A stretch of 13,818 bases of DNA. Source: Clostridiales bacterium (GTDB lineage: Bacteria; Bacillota; Clostridia; Christensenellales; JAISNN01). This document shows positions 1 to 5,542 of this stretch, in pieces. The position numbers and the translations under genes are program-made. Position 1 is the stretch's first letter, and the number at the start of each line of letters is the position of its first letter. The notes below the pieces were generated by a model. The model saw only the letters and a program-made list of their open reading frames with translations, was not told the DNA's origin and did not search any database. Location: assembly GCA_031289865.1 (NCBI GenBank), contig JAITOQ010000239.1, positions 1 through 13,818 on the forward strand, in the 5' to 3' direction.

Positions 1-30
1 CTCTTTCCCTACACGACGCTCTTCCGATCT
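1..30. other. Illumina adapter remnant at contig end
   Basis: These 30 bases match the last 30 bases of the Illumina TruSeq universal (read 1) adapter, ending in GCTCTTCCGATCT. Genomic sequence starts at base 31, exactly where rpsM homology begins. On the minus strand the adapter stays open in the rpsM frame and would append the artificial residues RSEERRVGKE to S13. It is a technical artefact, not biology, and marks an untrimmed short-read assembly end. Confidence 0.97.
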
Positions 31-135
31 AGCCAAAATCTTATTGGAAACCGAGCGTCCTATCCCGAAAATGTAGGTCAAGCCTATCTCAACTCTCTTT
101 TCGCGTGGCAAATCCACGCCTGCAATACGAGCCAT
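31..135 (-). CDS. rpsM: 30S ribosomal protein S13, N-terminal 35 codons only
   Basis: S13 sits in the head of the 30S subunit, contacts the 50S subunit (bridges B1a/B1b) and lies near P-site tRNA. The visible part starts MARIAGVDLPREKRVEIGL and continues through TYIFGIGRS to KILA, a textbook S13 amino terminus. The rest, normally about 120 residues in all, is lost because the contig ends in adapter sequence at bases 1-30. The ATG is at 133-135, with a GGAGG Shine-Dalgarno at 148-152. It follows rpmJ, as in most Bacillota, but with a 243-bp gap that holds its own likely promoter. It would normally be followed by rpsK, rpsD, rpoA and rplQ, which lie outside the window. The residues encoded by 1-30 should not be annotated. 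Confidence 0.95.
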
Positions 136-148
136 GTAACGATGTTAC
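136..148 (-). promoter_or_regulatory. Small hairpin between rpsM Shine-Dalgarno and start codon
   Basis: GTAAC at 148-144 and GTTAC at 140-136 (minus strand) are complementary around a 3-base loop. They directly abut the ATG of rpsM and share the last G of the GGAGG site. Folding would bring a rather distant Shine-Dalgarno (11-base spacing) close to the start codon. The stem is short and may be chance. Confidence 0.35.
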
Positions 149-284
149 CTCCAAACATTTTTAAAAAATATCTATATTAAACGCTTTGGGAAAGAACCGA
201 GGGTATTTTGGAATGTTCCCCGATCCAGCCGCCCCAAAATCGCAATTGCCTATTCTGAATCTCTTCAAAATCAATAATCCGTTT

Positions 285-311
285 ATCCGCAAAAAAGCCG
301 CGGATACGCGG
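285..311 (-). terminator. Terminator-like hairpin with overlapping alternative stem (possible attenuator)
   Basis: On the minus strand CCGCG (311-307), a TATC loop and CGCGG (302-298) form a perfect 5-bp GC stem. It is followed by C and six T (296-291), the form of a short intrinsic terminator. A competing 7-bp stem pairs TATCCGC (306-300) with GCGGATA (290-284) and would use the same CCGC bases and place the T tract in its loop. The two folds are mutually exclusive. The element lies about 7 bases after the expected start of the promoter at 325-353. It may reduce read-through from rpmJ, attenuate rpsM, or be fortuitous. Confidence 0.4.
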
Positions 312-324
312 AGAAAACTTGATA

Positions 325-353
325 AGTATACCACAAAGCGCGTCACTTTGCAA
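325..353 (-). promoter_or_regulatory. Predicted sigma-A promoter for rpsM (alpha operon)
   Basis: On the minus strand TTGCAA (353-348) and TATACT (330-325) are separated by exactly 17 bases. Each hexamer is close to the sigma-70/sigma-A consensus (TTGACA, TATAAT). The site lies 26 bases after the rpmJ stop and about 190 bases before the rpsM start, so it would drive rpsM and the downstream alpha operon with a leader of roughly 180 bases. This is the best promoter match I found in the window. It is inferred from sequence only. Confidence 0.6.
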
Positions 354-378
354 GCAATTTAACGTGGATCGCAGAAAA

Positions 379-495
379 TTAACCCTGACGCTGCTTGTGG
401 CTCTTGTCCTTGCTGCAAATGACCATAATCCGACCGTTTCTCTTAATGATACGGCACTTGTCACACATTTTTTTTACAGACGCTCTTACTTTCAT
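379..495 (-). CDS. rpmJ: 50S ribosomal protein L36
   Basis: L36 is the smallest 50S protein. It binds 23S rRNA near the L6/L16 region and stabilises its fold. The gene encodes 38 residues: it starts MKVRASVKKMCDKC and ends HKQRQG. Zinc ligands of the C-C-C-H type are visible at Cys11, Cys14, Cys27 and His33, so this is the zinc-binding (C+) form. The start at 495 is set by AAGGAGATA at 503-509, spaced 7-8 bases from the ATG. infA lies upstream across a 230-bp repeat-filled gap and rpsM downstream, the usual infA-rpmJ-rpsM order. Its stop is TAA at 379-381. Confidence 0.97.
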   Translation of the reverse strand: MKVRASVKKMCDKCRIIKRNGRIMVICSKDKSHKQRQG

Positions 496-552
496 TTTTT
501 TATCTCCTTATCTCTGTATGCACAGTTGTTTTTAATGAAGAATGCTTTTCTT

Positions 553-594
553 AATGCAGAATGCAGAATGCAGAATGCAGAATGCAGAATGCAG
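553..594. repeat. Heptanucleotide tandem repeat, six AATGCAG units
   Basis: Six perfect head-to-tail copies of AATGCAG run from 553 to 594. The last two units are shared with the left end of the dispersed repeat that follows. A two-unit version of the same motif opens the second dispersed copy at 2832. The array lies about 50 bases upstream of the rpmJ Shine-Dalgarno. Short open frames across it, rich in QNAECRM, are low-complexity artefacts. Confidence 0.95.
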
Positions 595-664
595 AATTGC
601 GGATATTTATAGATGCGATTCAGAAAAATCGTTTTAGATTCTTCGCTTCGCTCAAAATGACACC
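581..664. repeat. Dispersed intergenic repeat, copy 1 (infA-rpmJ gap)
   Basis: This 84-bp segment matches 2832-2915 at 76 of 84 positions without gaps. The last 39 bases, which contain TTCTTCGCTTCGCTC, are identical. It lies in the 230-bp gap between infA and rpmJ (496-725). It has no coding potential of its own. Translated on the minus strand the core gives HFERSEES-type peptides, known to me as a recurrent spurious peptide in bacterial hypothetical proteins. Orientation relative to transcription is the same in both copies. Confidence 0.9.
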
Positions 665-683
665 CATCTCTTACTATCCTTAC

Positions 684-711
684 TTATTACCTATTACTTA
701 TTACCTATTAC
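684..711. repeat. Heptad tandem repeat, alternating TTATTAC / CTATTAC
   Basis: Two perfect copies of a 14-bp unit (TTATTAC then CTATTAC) make four 7-bp units. They are flanked on both sides by degenerate versions such as TCCTTAC and TTACTAA. The array sits between dispersed-repeat copy 1 and the infA stop codon. It is the second of three different 7-bp-period arrays in this part of the window. Confidence 0.85.
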
Positions 712-725
712 TTACTAAGTCGATG

Positions 726-947
726 TCAATTCTTAGAACGCCATGTGATACGCCCCTTGGACAAATCATACGGACTCATCTCGATCGTAACGCGGTCGCC
801 CTCGACGATTTTGATGTTGTTAAGTCTGAGCTTTCCGGACAAATACGCGGTTACGGTATGTCCGTTTTGCAACTCGACCTTAAAGGTCGTATTCGGTAAA
901 AGCTCGACAATCCGACCTTCGGCTTCTATTACGTCGTCTTTCGGCAT
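726..947 (-). CDS. infA: Translation initiation factor IF-1
   Basis: IF-1 occupies the ribosomal A site on the 30S subunit during initiation and cooperates with IF-2 and IF-3. The 73-residue product has the usual length and is a single S1/OB-fold domain. It begins MPKDDVIEAEG, has the conserved FKVELQNGH at about residues 22-30 and YLSGKLR at about 35-41, and ends SPYDLSKGRITWRSKN. The ATG at 947 follows AAGGAGC at a normal distance. The KOW-domain gene ends 9 bases upstream, so the two are probably co-transcribed. The position before rpmJ is the standard one in Bacillota. Nothing is unusual in the protein. The 3' side runs into the repeat block at 553-711. Confidence 0.97.
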   Translation of the reverse strand: MPKDDVIEAEGRIVELLPNTTFKVELQNGHTVTAYLSGKLRLNNIKIVEGDRVTIEMSPYDLSKGRITWRSKN

Positions 948-956
948 AACTGCTCC

Positions 957-1292
957 TTATTTTTCATCGTTTTCGGCGATATCTTTTTCGGCGGCTTTGT
1001 CAGTATCCTCGACGGTGCCGTCGGTTTTGTCGTTGTACGGTCTTAGCGCGGAACGCACCTCCGCATTGTGAACAACCTTGCCGCCCGTGAATTTTTCGGC
1101 GAGCTTTTCGATTACAAATTTCGTATCTCTGAGATGCTTTTCCTTTTTGATTTTCGGACGCTCCAGCTTTCGGAGTTCGCCGTCCGCAATATAGACAAAT
1201 TCGAGATTTTCGGCGGTCTTTACGACGACGTAATACCGTCCCTTATCTCTGCCCGCTTTGGAATAAACAATCGCTCCGACGGGTATTCCCAT
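957..1292 (-). CDS. KOW-domain RNA-binding protein, L14e/L6e-like
   Basis: The 111-residue product starts MGIPVGAIVYSKAGRDKGRY, a KOW motif in which G-x-VYSKAGRDKGR-YYVV resembles the eukaryotic/archaeal L14e family. Such small KOW proteins are annotated in Clostridia between map and infA. Residues 1-45 form the predicted SH3-like barrel. Residues 46-70 are very basic (RPKIKKEKHLRD). The last 25 residues are strongly acidic (VEDTDKAAEKDIAENDEK), suggesting a disordered tail. The ATG at 1292 follows GGGAGCG. Map lies 52 bases upstream and infA 9 bases downstream. Context and fold suggest RNA binding linked to ribosomes or translation, but the actual role is not known to me, so I give no symbol. 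Confidence 0.85.
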   Translation of the reverse strand: MGIPVGAIVYSKAGRDKGRYYVVVKTAENLEFVYIADGELRKLERPKIKKEKHLRDTKFVIEKLAEKFTGGKVVHNAEVRSALRPYNDKTDGTVEDTDKAAEKDIAENDEK

Positions 1293-1344
1293 TTTTTTTA
1301 CGCTCCCAATATTAAGTCACGCCGTTAGTGTTTTTTGTCCGATA

Positions 1345-2100
1345 CTACACCGTTAGGATTTCCGCGCCGTGATCGGTAATCAATATCGTGTTTTCGTAAT
1401 GCGCGCATTGACTTCCGTCGCGTGTCACGACCGTCCAGCCGTCCTTTAAGACGCTGACCTCAAAGCTTCCGACCGTAACCATCGGCTCTATCGCAAGCGT
1501 CATGCCCGCCCTCAAGCGTACTCCCCGTCCCGCCGTACCGTAGTTCGGAATTTCGGGTGACTCATGCAGCTTTGCGCCCACTCCGTGACCGACATAAGCC
1601 GTCACTATCCCGAATCCCGCGGCGGTGATAACCTCGCCTACCCTATTGCATACATCGCCTAAGCGGTGTTCGGGATCGGCAAGCTCGATTCCGCGAAAAA
1701 ACGCGTCCTCGGTGCATTTTATCAATCTCTTGTCCTCTTCGCTCCCCCCGCCGACCGCATATGTTCGCGCCGCGTCGGTGTGAAAGCCCTTATAAAAAAC
1801 GCCTAAATCGATTTTTACGACGTCGCCGCTCTTGATAATCTTTGTTTCGCTCGGAATCCCGTGCAGCAGCTCGCGGTTTATCGACACACAAGCCGTACCC
1901 TTAAAGCCGCCGTGACCCAAAAAGGACGGAACAGCTTTATTCGCCGTTATAAAATCATAAGCAATTTTGTCAATGTCTTTGGTAGACATACCCTCTTTTA
2001 GACGTTCTCCGACTAAGAGGTGTATGTCGCGGAGAATTTTACCGCTCTCGCGCATCGCCTCGATCTCGCTCTTTGATTTTATCAAAATCCCTTCAAACAT
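1345..2100 (-). CDS. map: Methionine aminopeptidase, type I
   Basis: This enzyme removes the initiator methionine from nascent proteins, using a dinuclear metal centre in a pita-bread fold. The 251-residue protein has all five metal ligands: Asp98 (KIDLG), Asp109 (FHTDAART), His172 (GHGVG), Glu205 (AIEPM) and Glu236 (HYENT). The substrate-binding His80 lies in LLHGIP. The length fits the short type I enzymes without an N-terminal zinc finger. The start at 2100 is preceded by AAGGGAAATT, a moderate Shine-Dalgarno. It lies 61 bases after adk, and adk-map is the usual pair between secY and infA. Activity and cofactor are known from the family. The residues are seen here. Confidence 0.97.
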   Translation of the reverse strand: MFEGILIKSKSEIEAMRESGKILRDIHLLVGERLKEGMSTKDIDKIAYDFITANKAVPSFLGHGGFKGTACVSINRELLHGIPSETKIIKSGDVVKIDLGVFYKGFHTDAARTYAVGGGSEEDKRLIKCTEDAFFRGIELADPEHRLGDVCNRVGEVITAAGFGIVTAYVGHGVGAKLHESPEIPNYGTAGRGVRLRAGMTLAIEPMVTVGSFEVSVLKDGWTVVTRDGSQCAHYENTILITDHGAEILTV

Positions 2101-2161
2101 AATTTCCCTTACTCAAACCCATTACAAATTTTACTTTGCAAGAGGTCCGGCGTCTATACCG

Positions 2162-2773
2162 TCACTTCAAGAGCTTTTCCGCGTCTTGAAAGACAAATGC
2201 GGAATCGCGTCCCGCGTCGATATCTATGAGTTTTCCTTGTTTTGCATAATATTCGATGAGCGGCGCGGTCTGATTGTTGTAGACATCCATGCGCGACTTC
2301 ACCGTCGCTTCGTTGTCGTCGTTTCTCTGATACAGCTCGCCGCCGCAGACTTTACAACCCAAAGCTCCGTTTTGGAGCGTGATATGCGTAATCTTTCCGC
2401 AAGCCTTGCAAGCTCTCCGACCCGTCAACCGATCCTTTAAGAGGTTTTCGTCGATATTGAGGTTCAAAACCTTTTCTATATCCGTAAAGGTATCTATGGC
2501 TTTTGCCTGCTCTATCGTCCGCGGAAACCCGTCGAACAAAAAGCTTTCGGTCTTTCCCACAGTGTCCTTTACAAGCGCGATGACAAGCTCGTCGGGAACA
2601 AGCAAGCCCTTGTCCATGTAGGCTTTTGCCTCTAAGCCAAGCGCGGTTCCCTCTTTTATATTCTTACGGAGGAGATCCCCCGTCGAGATATGTACTACGT
2701 CAAAGTTTGCCGTAATGTTCGCCGCCAAAGTGCCTTTTCCCGCACCCGGTGCGCCAAGCAAGATTATTTTCAT
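2162..2773 (-). CDS. adk: Adenylate kinase, zinc-lid type
   Basis: Adk catalyses ATP + AMP to 2 ADP and balances the cytoplasmic adenylate pool. The 203-residue protein starts MKIILLGAPGAGKGT with the P-loop at residues 7-15. It has DGFPR at 81-85 and the lid motif YQRNDDNEATV at 148-158. Four lid cysteines (122, 125, 140, 143) predict a structural zinc. The spacing between the two pairs is 14 residues, against 16 in the Bacillus enzymes I know, so the lid is slightly short and lacks the usual paired prolines. The frame stays open 24 codons upstream, but that part is repeat-derived. AGAGG at 2778-2782 fixes the ATG at 2773. secY lies upstream across a 250-bp repeat-rich gap and map follows. 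Confidence 0.97.
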   Translation of the reverse strand: MKIILLGAPGAGKGTLAANITANFDVVHISTGDLLRKNIKEGTALGLEAKAYMDKGLLVPDELVIALVKDTVGKTESFLFDGFPRTIEQAKAIDTFTDIEKVLNLNIDENLLKDRLTGRRACKACGKITHITLQNGALGCKVCGGELYQRNDDNEATVKSRMDVYNNQTAPLIEYYAKQGKLIDIDAGRDSAFVFQDAEKLLK

Positions 2774-2788
2774 GATACCTCTTTTTAA

Positions 2789-2816
2789 GTTGAAAGTTGA
2801 GAGTTGAAAGTTGAAA
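2789..2816. repeat. Heptad repeat GTTGAAA x4 (left arm of inverted repeat)
   Basis: Four 7-bp units (GTTGAAA, GTTGAGA, GTTGAAA, GTTGAAA) occupy the adk-proximal side of the secY-adk gap. Bases 2790-2813 are the exact reverse complement of 2972-2995, giving a 24-bp perfect inverted repeat around a spacer of about 158 bases. The arm ends only a few bases from the adk Shine-Dalgarno, so pairing in mRNA could affect adk translation. Confidence 0.9.
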
Positions 2817-2831
2817 AGTGCGGACTCTTTA

Positions 2832-2915
2832 AATGCAGAATGCAAAATTGTGGATAATTAGAGACGTGATTCGGAGAAATCGTTTTAGATTCTTCGCTTC
2901 GCTCAAAATGACACC
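2832..2915. repeat. Dispersed intergenic repeat, copy 2 (secY-adk gap)
   Basis: Second copy of the 84-bp element at 581-664, with 8 substitutions and no gaps. Its last 39 bases are identical to copy 1. It opens with two degenerate AATGCAG units and lies inside the inverted heptad arms at 2789-2816 and 2972-3006. Of the 250-bp secY-adk gap (2774-3023), the arms and this copy explain about 150 bases. The rest, including 2916-2971, has no feature I recognise. Confidence 0.9.
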
Positions 2916-2971
2916 TGTTTTTTGTTCGCACATTGTGAGCATAAGTCTGTGTCGTTCTAACTTTTTGTCCG

Positions 2972-3006
2972 CAACTTTCAACTCTCAACTTTCAATTTTC
3001 AACTTT
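2972..3006. repeat. Heptad repeat CAACTTT x5 (right arm of inverted repeat)
   Basis: Five 7-bp units (CAACTTT, CAACTCT, CAACTTT, CAATTTT, CAACTTT) lie just after the secY stop in transcription order. They are the reverse complement of the array at 2789-2816, with a perfect 24-bp match between 2972-2995 and 2790-2813. The two arrays could pair in the secY-adk transcript. Confidence 0.9.
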
Positions 3007-3023
3007 TATACGGCGTTATTTTT

Positions 3024-4343
3024 TTATTTTAAGAAGCCCTTGTAGTGCCTCATCATAAGCTGCGACTCGAGTTGTTTGTTAAATTCAAGTGCGACGCTGA
3101 CGACAATCAATAAGCCCGTCGCGCTGAACGCGTTCGTCATACCGATACCCGCAAACAAACTCTTAAATATGATTGTCGGGATAAGCATAACCACCATGAG
3201 GAACAGCGCACCGAAAAAGGTGATTCTGTTGTTGATTTTTTTCAAGTGTTCAACGGTCGGCTTGCCCGGTCTGATACCGGGGATAAACCCGCCGTACTGT
3301 TGGATATTTCTCGCGACGTCTTCGGGGTCAAACTGTATCTGAGCGTAAAAATACGAGAAGAACAGAATGAGAGCCGCCATAACCACCGCATATATCCACG
3401 AATTCATACCGAGGTATTTGGTGTACCATACCTCCGCGTCCGATCCCGGCCAAAAGAGGGAGAAGATCATTTGCGGAAACATGAGAAACGACGAAGCAAA
3501 GATGATAGGCATAACGCCCGACGCATTGATTTTGATAGGAATGTGCGTCGATTGACCGCCGTACATTTTGTTTCCCTTTACTTGCTTTGCGTACTGTACG
3601 TTGACCTTTCTCACTGAAAGATCGACAAATACGATGAAGTAAAAAACGATACAGACGATGACGACAAACGCGGCTATAAGCCAAAGATTTGTCCAATCTC
3701 CGTCCGCGCCTAAGGTTGACGCGCCGTTGTAGAGCGCGGAAGCCACAGATGACAAAATACCGACGAAGATGATGAGGGACGTACCGTTACCGATACCGTA
3801 TTCGGTGATTCGCTCACCTATCCACATGACGAAGGTACTGCCTCCGATCAATATAATCGCAATAAAGATTTTTGAGAACCAAAGCGCGGTAGGGTTACTG
3901 TCGGCGGGCCCTAAAAAGGATACTATGACTCCCGACTGATCCCAACTCATGATAATACCGACCGCTTGAACGATCGCAAGCCCAATCGCGACATAACGCG
4001 TGATTTGGGTGATTTTGCGGCGTCCCTCTTCGCCCTCTTTGGACAGAGCGTCCAAACGCGGAATAATGAGGGTCACGAGCTGCATGATAATAAATGCGTT
4101 GATAAACGGTAAAATACCGAGCGCAAAAATCGTTCCGTATTGGAGCGCGTTCCCGTTGACAGCGTTCATGAGCTGAAAGAACGAGTTAGTCGAATCTCCG
4201 AACGACGTCGTCACGCCCTCCGCATCAAGTCCGGGGATCGGAACGTACGCGCCGATACGGAAGATGAGGAGCATAAACATCGTCATCAAAATTTTGACAC
4301 GGATTTCTTTAGTCGTAAAAGCGGCTTTTAATGTCTCAAACAT
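3024..4343 (-). CDS. secY: Protein translocase subunit SecY
   Basis: SecY is the channel of the SecYEG translocon in the cytoplasmic membrane and passes or inserts unfolded proteins with SecA or the ribosome. The 439-residue protein is strongly hydrophobic throughout, consistent with the ten membrane helices of the family. Landmarks are the N-terminal RIGAYVPIPG (29-38) in helix 1, the basic cytoplasmic loop SKEGEEGRRKITQITRY (101-117), GERITEYGIGNGTSLIIF (176-193), and the C-terminal MMRHYKGFLK, which ends like canonical SecY. The start ATG overlaps the rplO stop by one base (TAATG), implying translational coupling to L15. This is the normal spc-operon position. An open frame on the same strand at 3328-3696 is a shadow of this gene. 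Confidence 0.98.
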   Translation of the reverse strand: MFETLKAAFTTKEIRVKILMTMFMLLIFRIGAYVPIPGLDAEGVTTSFGDSTNSFFQLMNAVNGNALQYGTIFALGILPFINAFIIMQLVTLIIPRLDALSKEGEEGRRKITQITRYVAIGLAIVQAVGIIMSWDQSGVIVSFLGPADSNPTALWFSKIFIAIILIGGSTFVMWIGERITEYGIGNGTSLIIFVGILSSVASALYNGASTLGADGDWTNLWLIAAFVVIVCIVFYFIVFVDLSVRKVNVQYAKQVKGNKMYGGQSTHIPIKINASGVMPIIFASSFLMFPQMIFSLFWPGSDAEVWYTKYLGMNSWIYAVVMAALILFFSYFYAQIQFDPEDVARNIQQYGGFIPGIRPGKPTVEHLKKINNRITFFGALFLMVVMLIPTIIFKSLFAGIGMTNAFSATGLLIVVSVALEFNKQLESQLMMRHYKGFLK

Positions 4344-4786
4344 TATTTCACCTCTGCTTTACCGCCGGCTTTCTCTATAATTTCCACCGCGGACTTCGAG
4401 AATTTTTTGGCTTCGACAGTAAGTTTTTTAGTCAGTTCTCCGTTTCCCAAAACCTTTATTCCGTAAGCTTCTATCTTCTTGACAATGCCCGCGTCTAACA
4501 ACGCTTCCGCCGTCACAACGGCGCCGTTCTCGAATATCTCAAGTGAGGAGATGTTGATAACGGTGTATTCTTTTTTGTAAATATTGGTAAAGCCCCGTTT
4601 AGGGAGTCTGCGGGTAAGGGGCATTTGACCGCCCTCAAAGCCGGGACGTACGCCGCCGCCGCTTCTTGCCCATTGTCCCTTGTGACCTTTCGTCGAGGTT
4701 TTGCCCATACCCGAACCGATACCTCTGCCGATTCTTTTGGTCTTGGACTTTGCGCCCGGAGCGGGTGTAAGAGTCTGAATATCCAT
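4343..4786 (-). CDS. rplO: 50S ribosomal protein L15
   Basis: L15 is a 50S assembly and structural protein whose N-terminal extension threads through 23S rRNA. The 147-residue product has the family's usual length. It shows the Gly/Lys-rich extension GRGIGSGMGKTSTKGHKGQ at 21-39, GGGVRPGFEGGQMPL at 43-57 and LPKRGFTN near 61-68. The C-terminal globular half is about 80 residues. The ATG at 4786 follows AGAGGT at about 11 bases. It follows rpmD closely and overlaps secY by one base, the conserved L30-L15-SecY order. Confidence 0.97.
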   Translation of the reverse strand: MDIQTLTPAPGAKSKTKRIGRGIGSGMGKTSTKGHKGQWARSGGGVRPGFEGGQMPLTRRLPKRGFTNIYKKEYTVINISSLEIFENGAVVTAEALLDAGIVKKIEAYGIKVLGNGELTKKLTVEAKKFSKSAVEIIEKAGGKAEVK

Positions 4787-4814
4787 AGTAGTATTACCTC
4801 TTAAAAATTTCGAT

Positions 4815-4994
4815 TTAGATCTTTTCGATTTTTAACAGAAAAGAAACTTTTTTGATCATTCCGCGAATGTGCGGCGCGTCGTTGTGAATCTTAAACTGAC
4901 CGATTTTTTTCAGTCCAAGCGCTTCGACGTTCGCCTTTTGCTTTGCGACAAGCCCGATTGTACTTTTGACTAACGTAACTTTAATCTTGTCCAT
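4815..4994 (-). CDS. rpmD: 50S ribosomal protein L30
   Basis: L30 is a small 50S protein with a ferredoxin-like fold that binds 23S rRNA. I read 59 codons: MDKIKVTLVKSTIGLVAKQK at the start, LGLKKIGQ at 27-34 and the family signature APHIRGMIKKV at 40-50, ending LLKIEKI before TAA at 4815-4817. The usual length is about 58-60 residues. The start at 4994 lies 17 bases after the rpsE stop, behind GAGGGAATT. It sits between rpsE and rplO, as in spc operons. L30 is missing from some bacteria, so its presence is mildly informative. Confidence 0.96.
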   Translation of the reverse strand: MDKIKVTLVKSTIGLVAKQKANVEALGLKKIGQFKIHNDAPHIRGMIKKVSFLLKIEKI

Positions 4995-5011
4995 AATTCC
5001 CTCGTTTGCTC

Positions 5012-5530
5012 TTAGATTTCTTCAGGAGCTTTATTTCTGACAGCGGCGACTTGCTCGACGGTCCGCAGACTCGTAAGACCCGCGAGCGTAGCTTTTACGA
5101 CGTTGATCTTGTTGTTTGAACCGATGGATTTTGTGCGGATATCCTTGATACCGCAAGCTTCGAGTACGCTTCTGACAGGTCCGCCCGCGATAACGCCGCT
5201 TCCTAACGCGCCCGGTAGGAGAATTACTCTGCCTCTGCCGAATACGCCCACGGTTTCATGCGGAATGGTTCTTTCGAGAACGCTTATTTTGACCATTCTT
5301 TTTTTAGCCTCTTGCGTCGCTTTTTCGATTGCATCGGGGACTTCAGCGGATTTGCCGATACCGACGCCGACCTCGCCCGCGCCGTTGCCTACGACGACCA
5401 ACGCCGAAAAGCGCATGGTACGACCGCCCTTAACGACCTTGGCGACGCGTCTGATTTCGACTAATTTTTTTATCAAATCGTCTTGGACTTCCCCTCTTTG
5501 CGGTCTGCCCGTTCTTTCTCTCAGTGCCAT
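5012..5530 (-). CDS. rpsE: 30S ribosomal protein S5
   Basis: S5 lies at the mRNA entry channel of the 30S subunit and affects decoding accuracy. The 172-residue product has the N-terminal double-stranded-RNA-binding domain (residues about 16-80). It contains KVVKGGRTMRFSALVVVGN (32-50), the loop where spectinomycin-resistance changes occur in other species, and GKSAEVPDAI (59-68). The C-terminal domain has the Gly-rich GALGSGVIAGGPVRSV at about 107-122 and GSNNKINVVKAT. Nothing is missing. It starts 12 bases after rplR with AAGGAG nearby and is followed by rpmD. An antisense frame of 147 codons over this gene is a shadow. Confidence 0.98.
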   Translation of the reverse strand: MALRERTGRPQRGEVQDDLIKKLVEIRRVAKVVKGGRTMRFSALVVVGNGAGEVGVGIGKSAEVPDAIEKATQEAKKRMVKISVLERTIPHETVGVFGRGRVILLPGALGSGVIAGGPVRSVLEACGIKDIRTKSIGSNNKINVVKATLAGLTSLRTVEQVAAVRNKAPEEI

Positions 5531-5542
5531 ATCAAAACTCCT

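Noticed and set aside
136..378. A further gene in the rpmJ-rpsM gap
   Set aside because: The minus-strand frames of 61 and 95 codons overlap rpmJ or the leader hairpins, lack a good ribosome-binding site and show no family features.
553..711. Short tandem units as a CRISPR array
   Set aside because: Units are 7 bp with no spacers and no cas genes nearby, so they are simple tandem repeats.
2101..2161. TTGCAA box in the adk-map gap as a promoter
   Set aside because: No -10-like hexamer occurs at 16-18 bases from it, unlike the identical box before rpsM.
2774..2845. 24-codon upstream extension of adk
   Set aside because: It is translated from heptad repeats and ends just before a well-placed Shine-Dalgarno and the canonical MKIILLGAPGAGKGT start.
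2785..3045. Small open frames on both strands in the secY-adk gap
   Set aside because: They are built from the dispersed repeat and heptad arrays (HFERSEES-type and low-complexity peptides), with no credible start.
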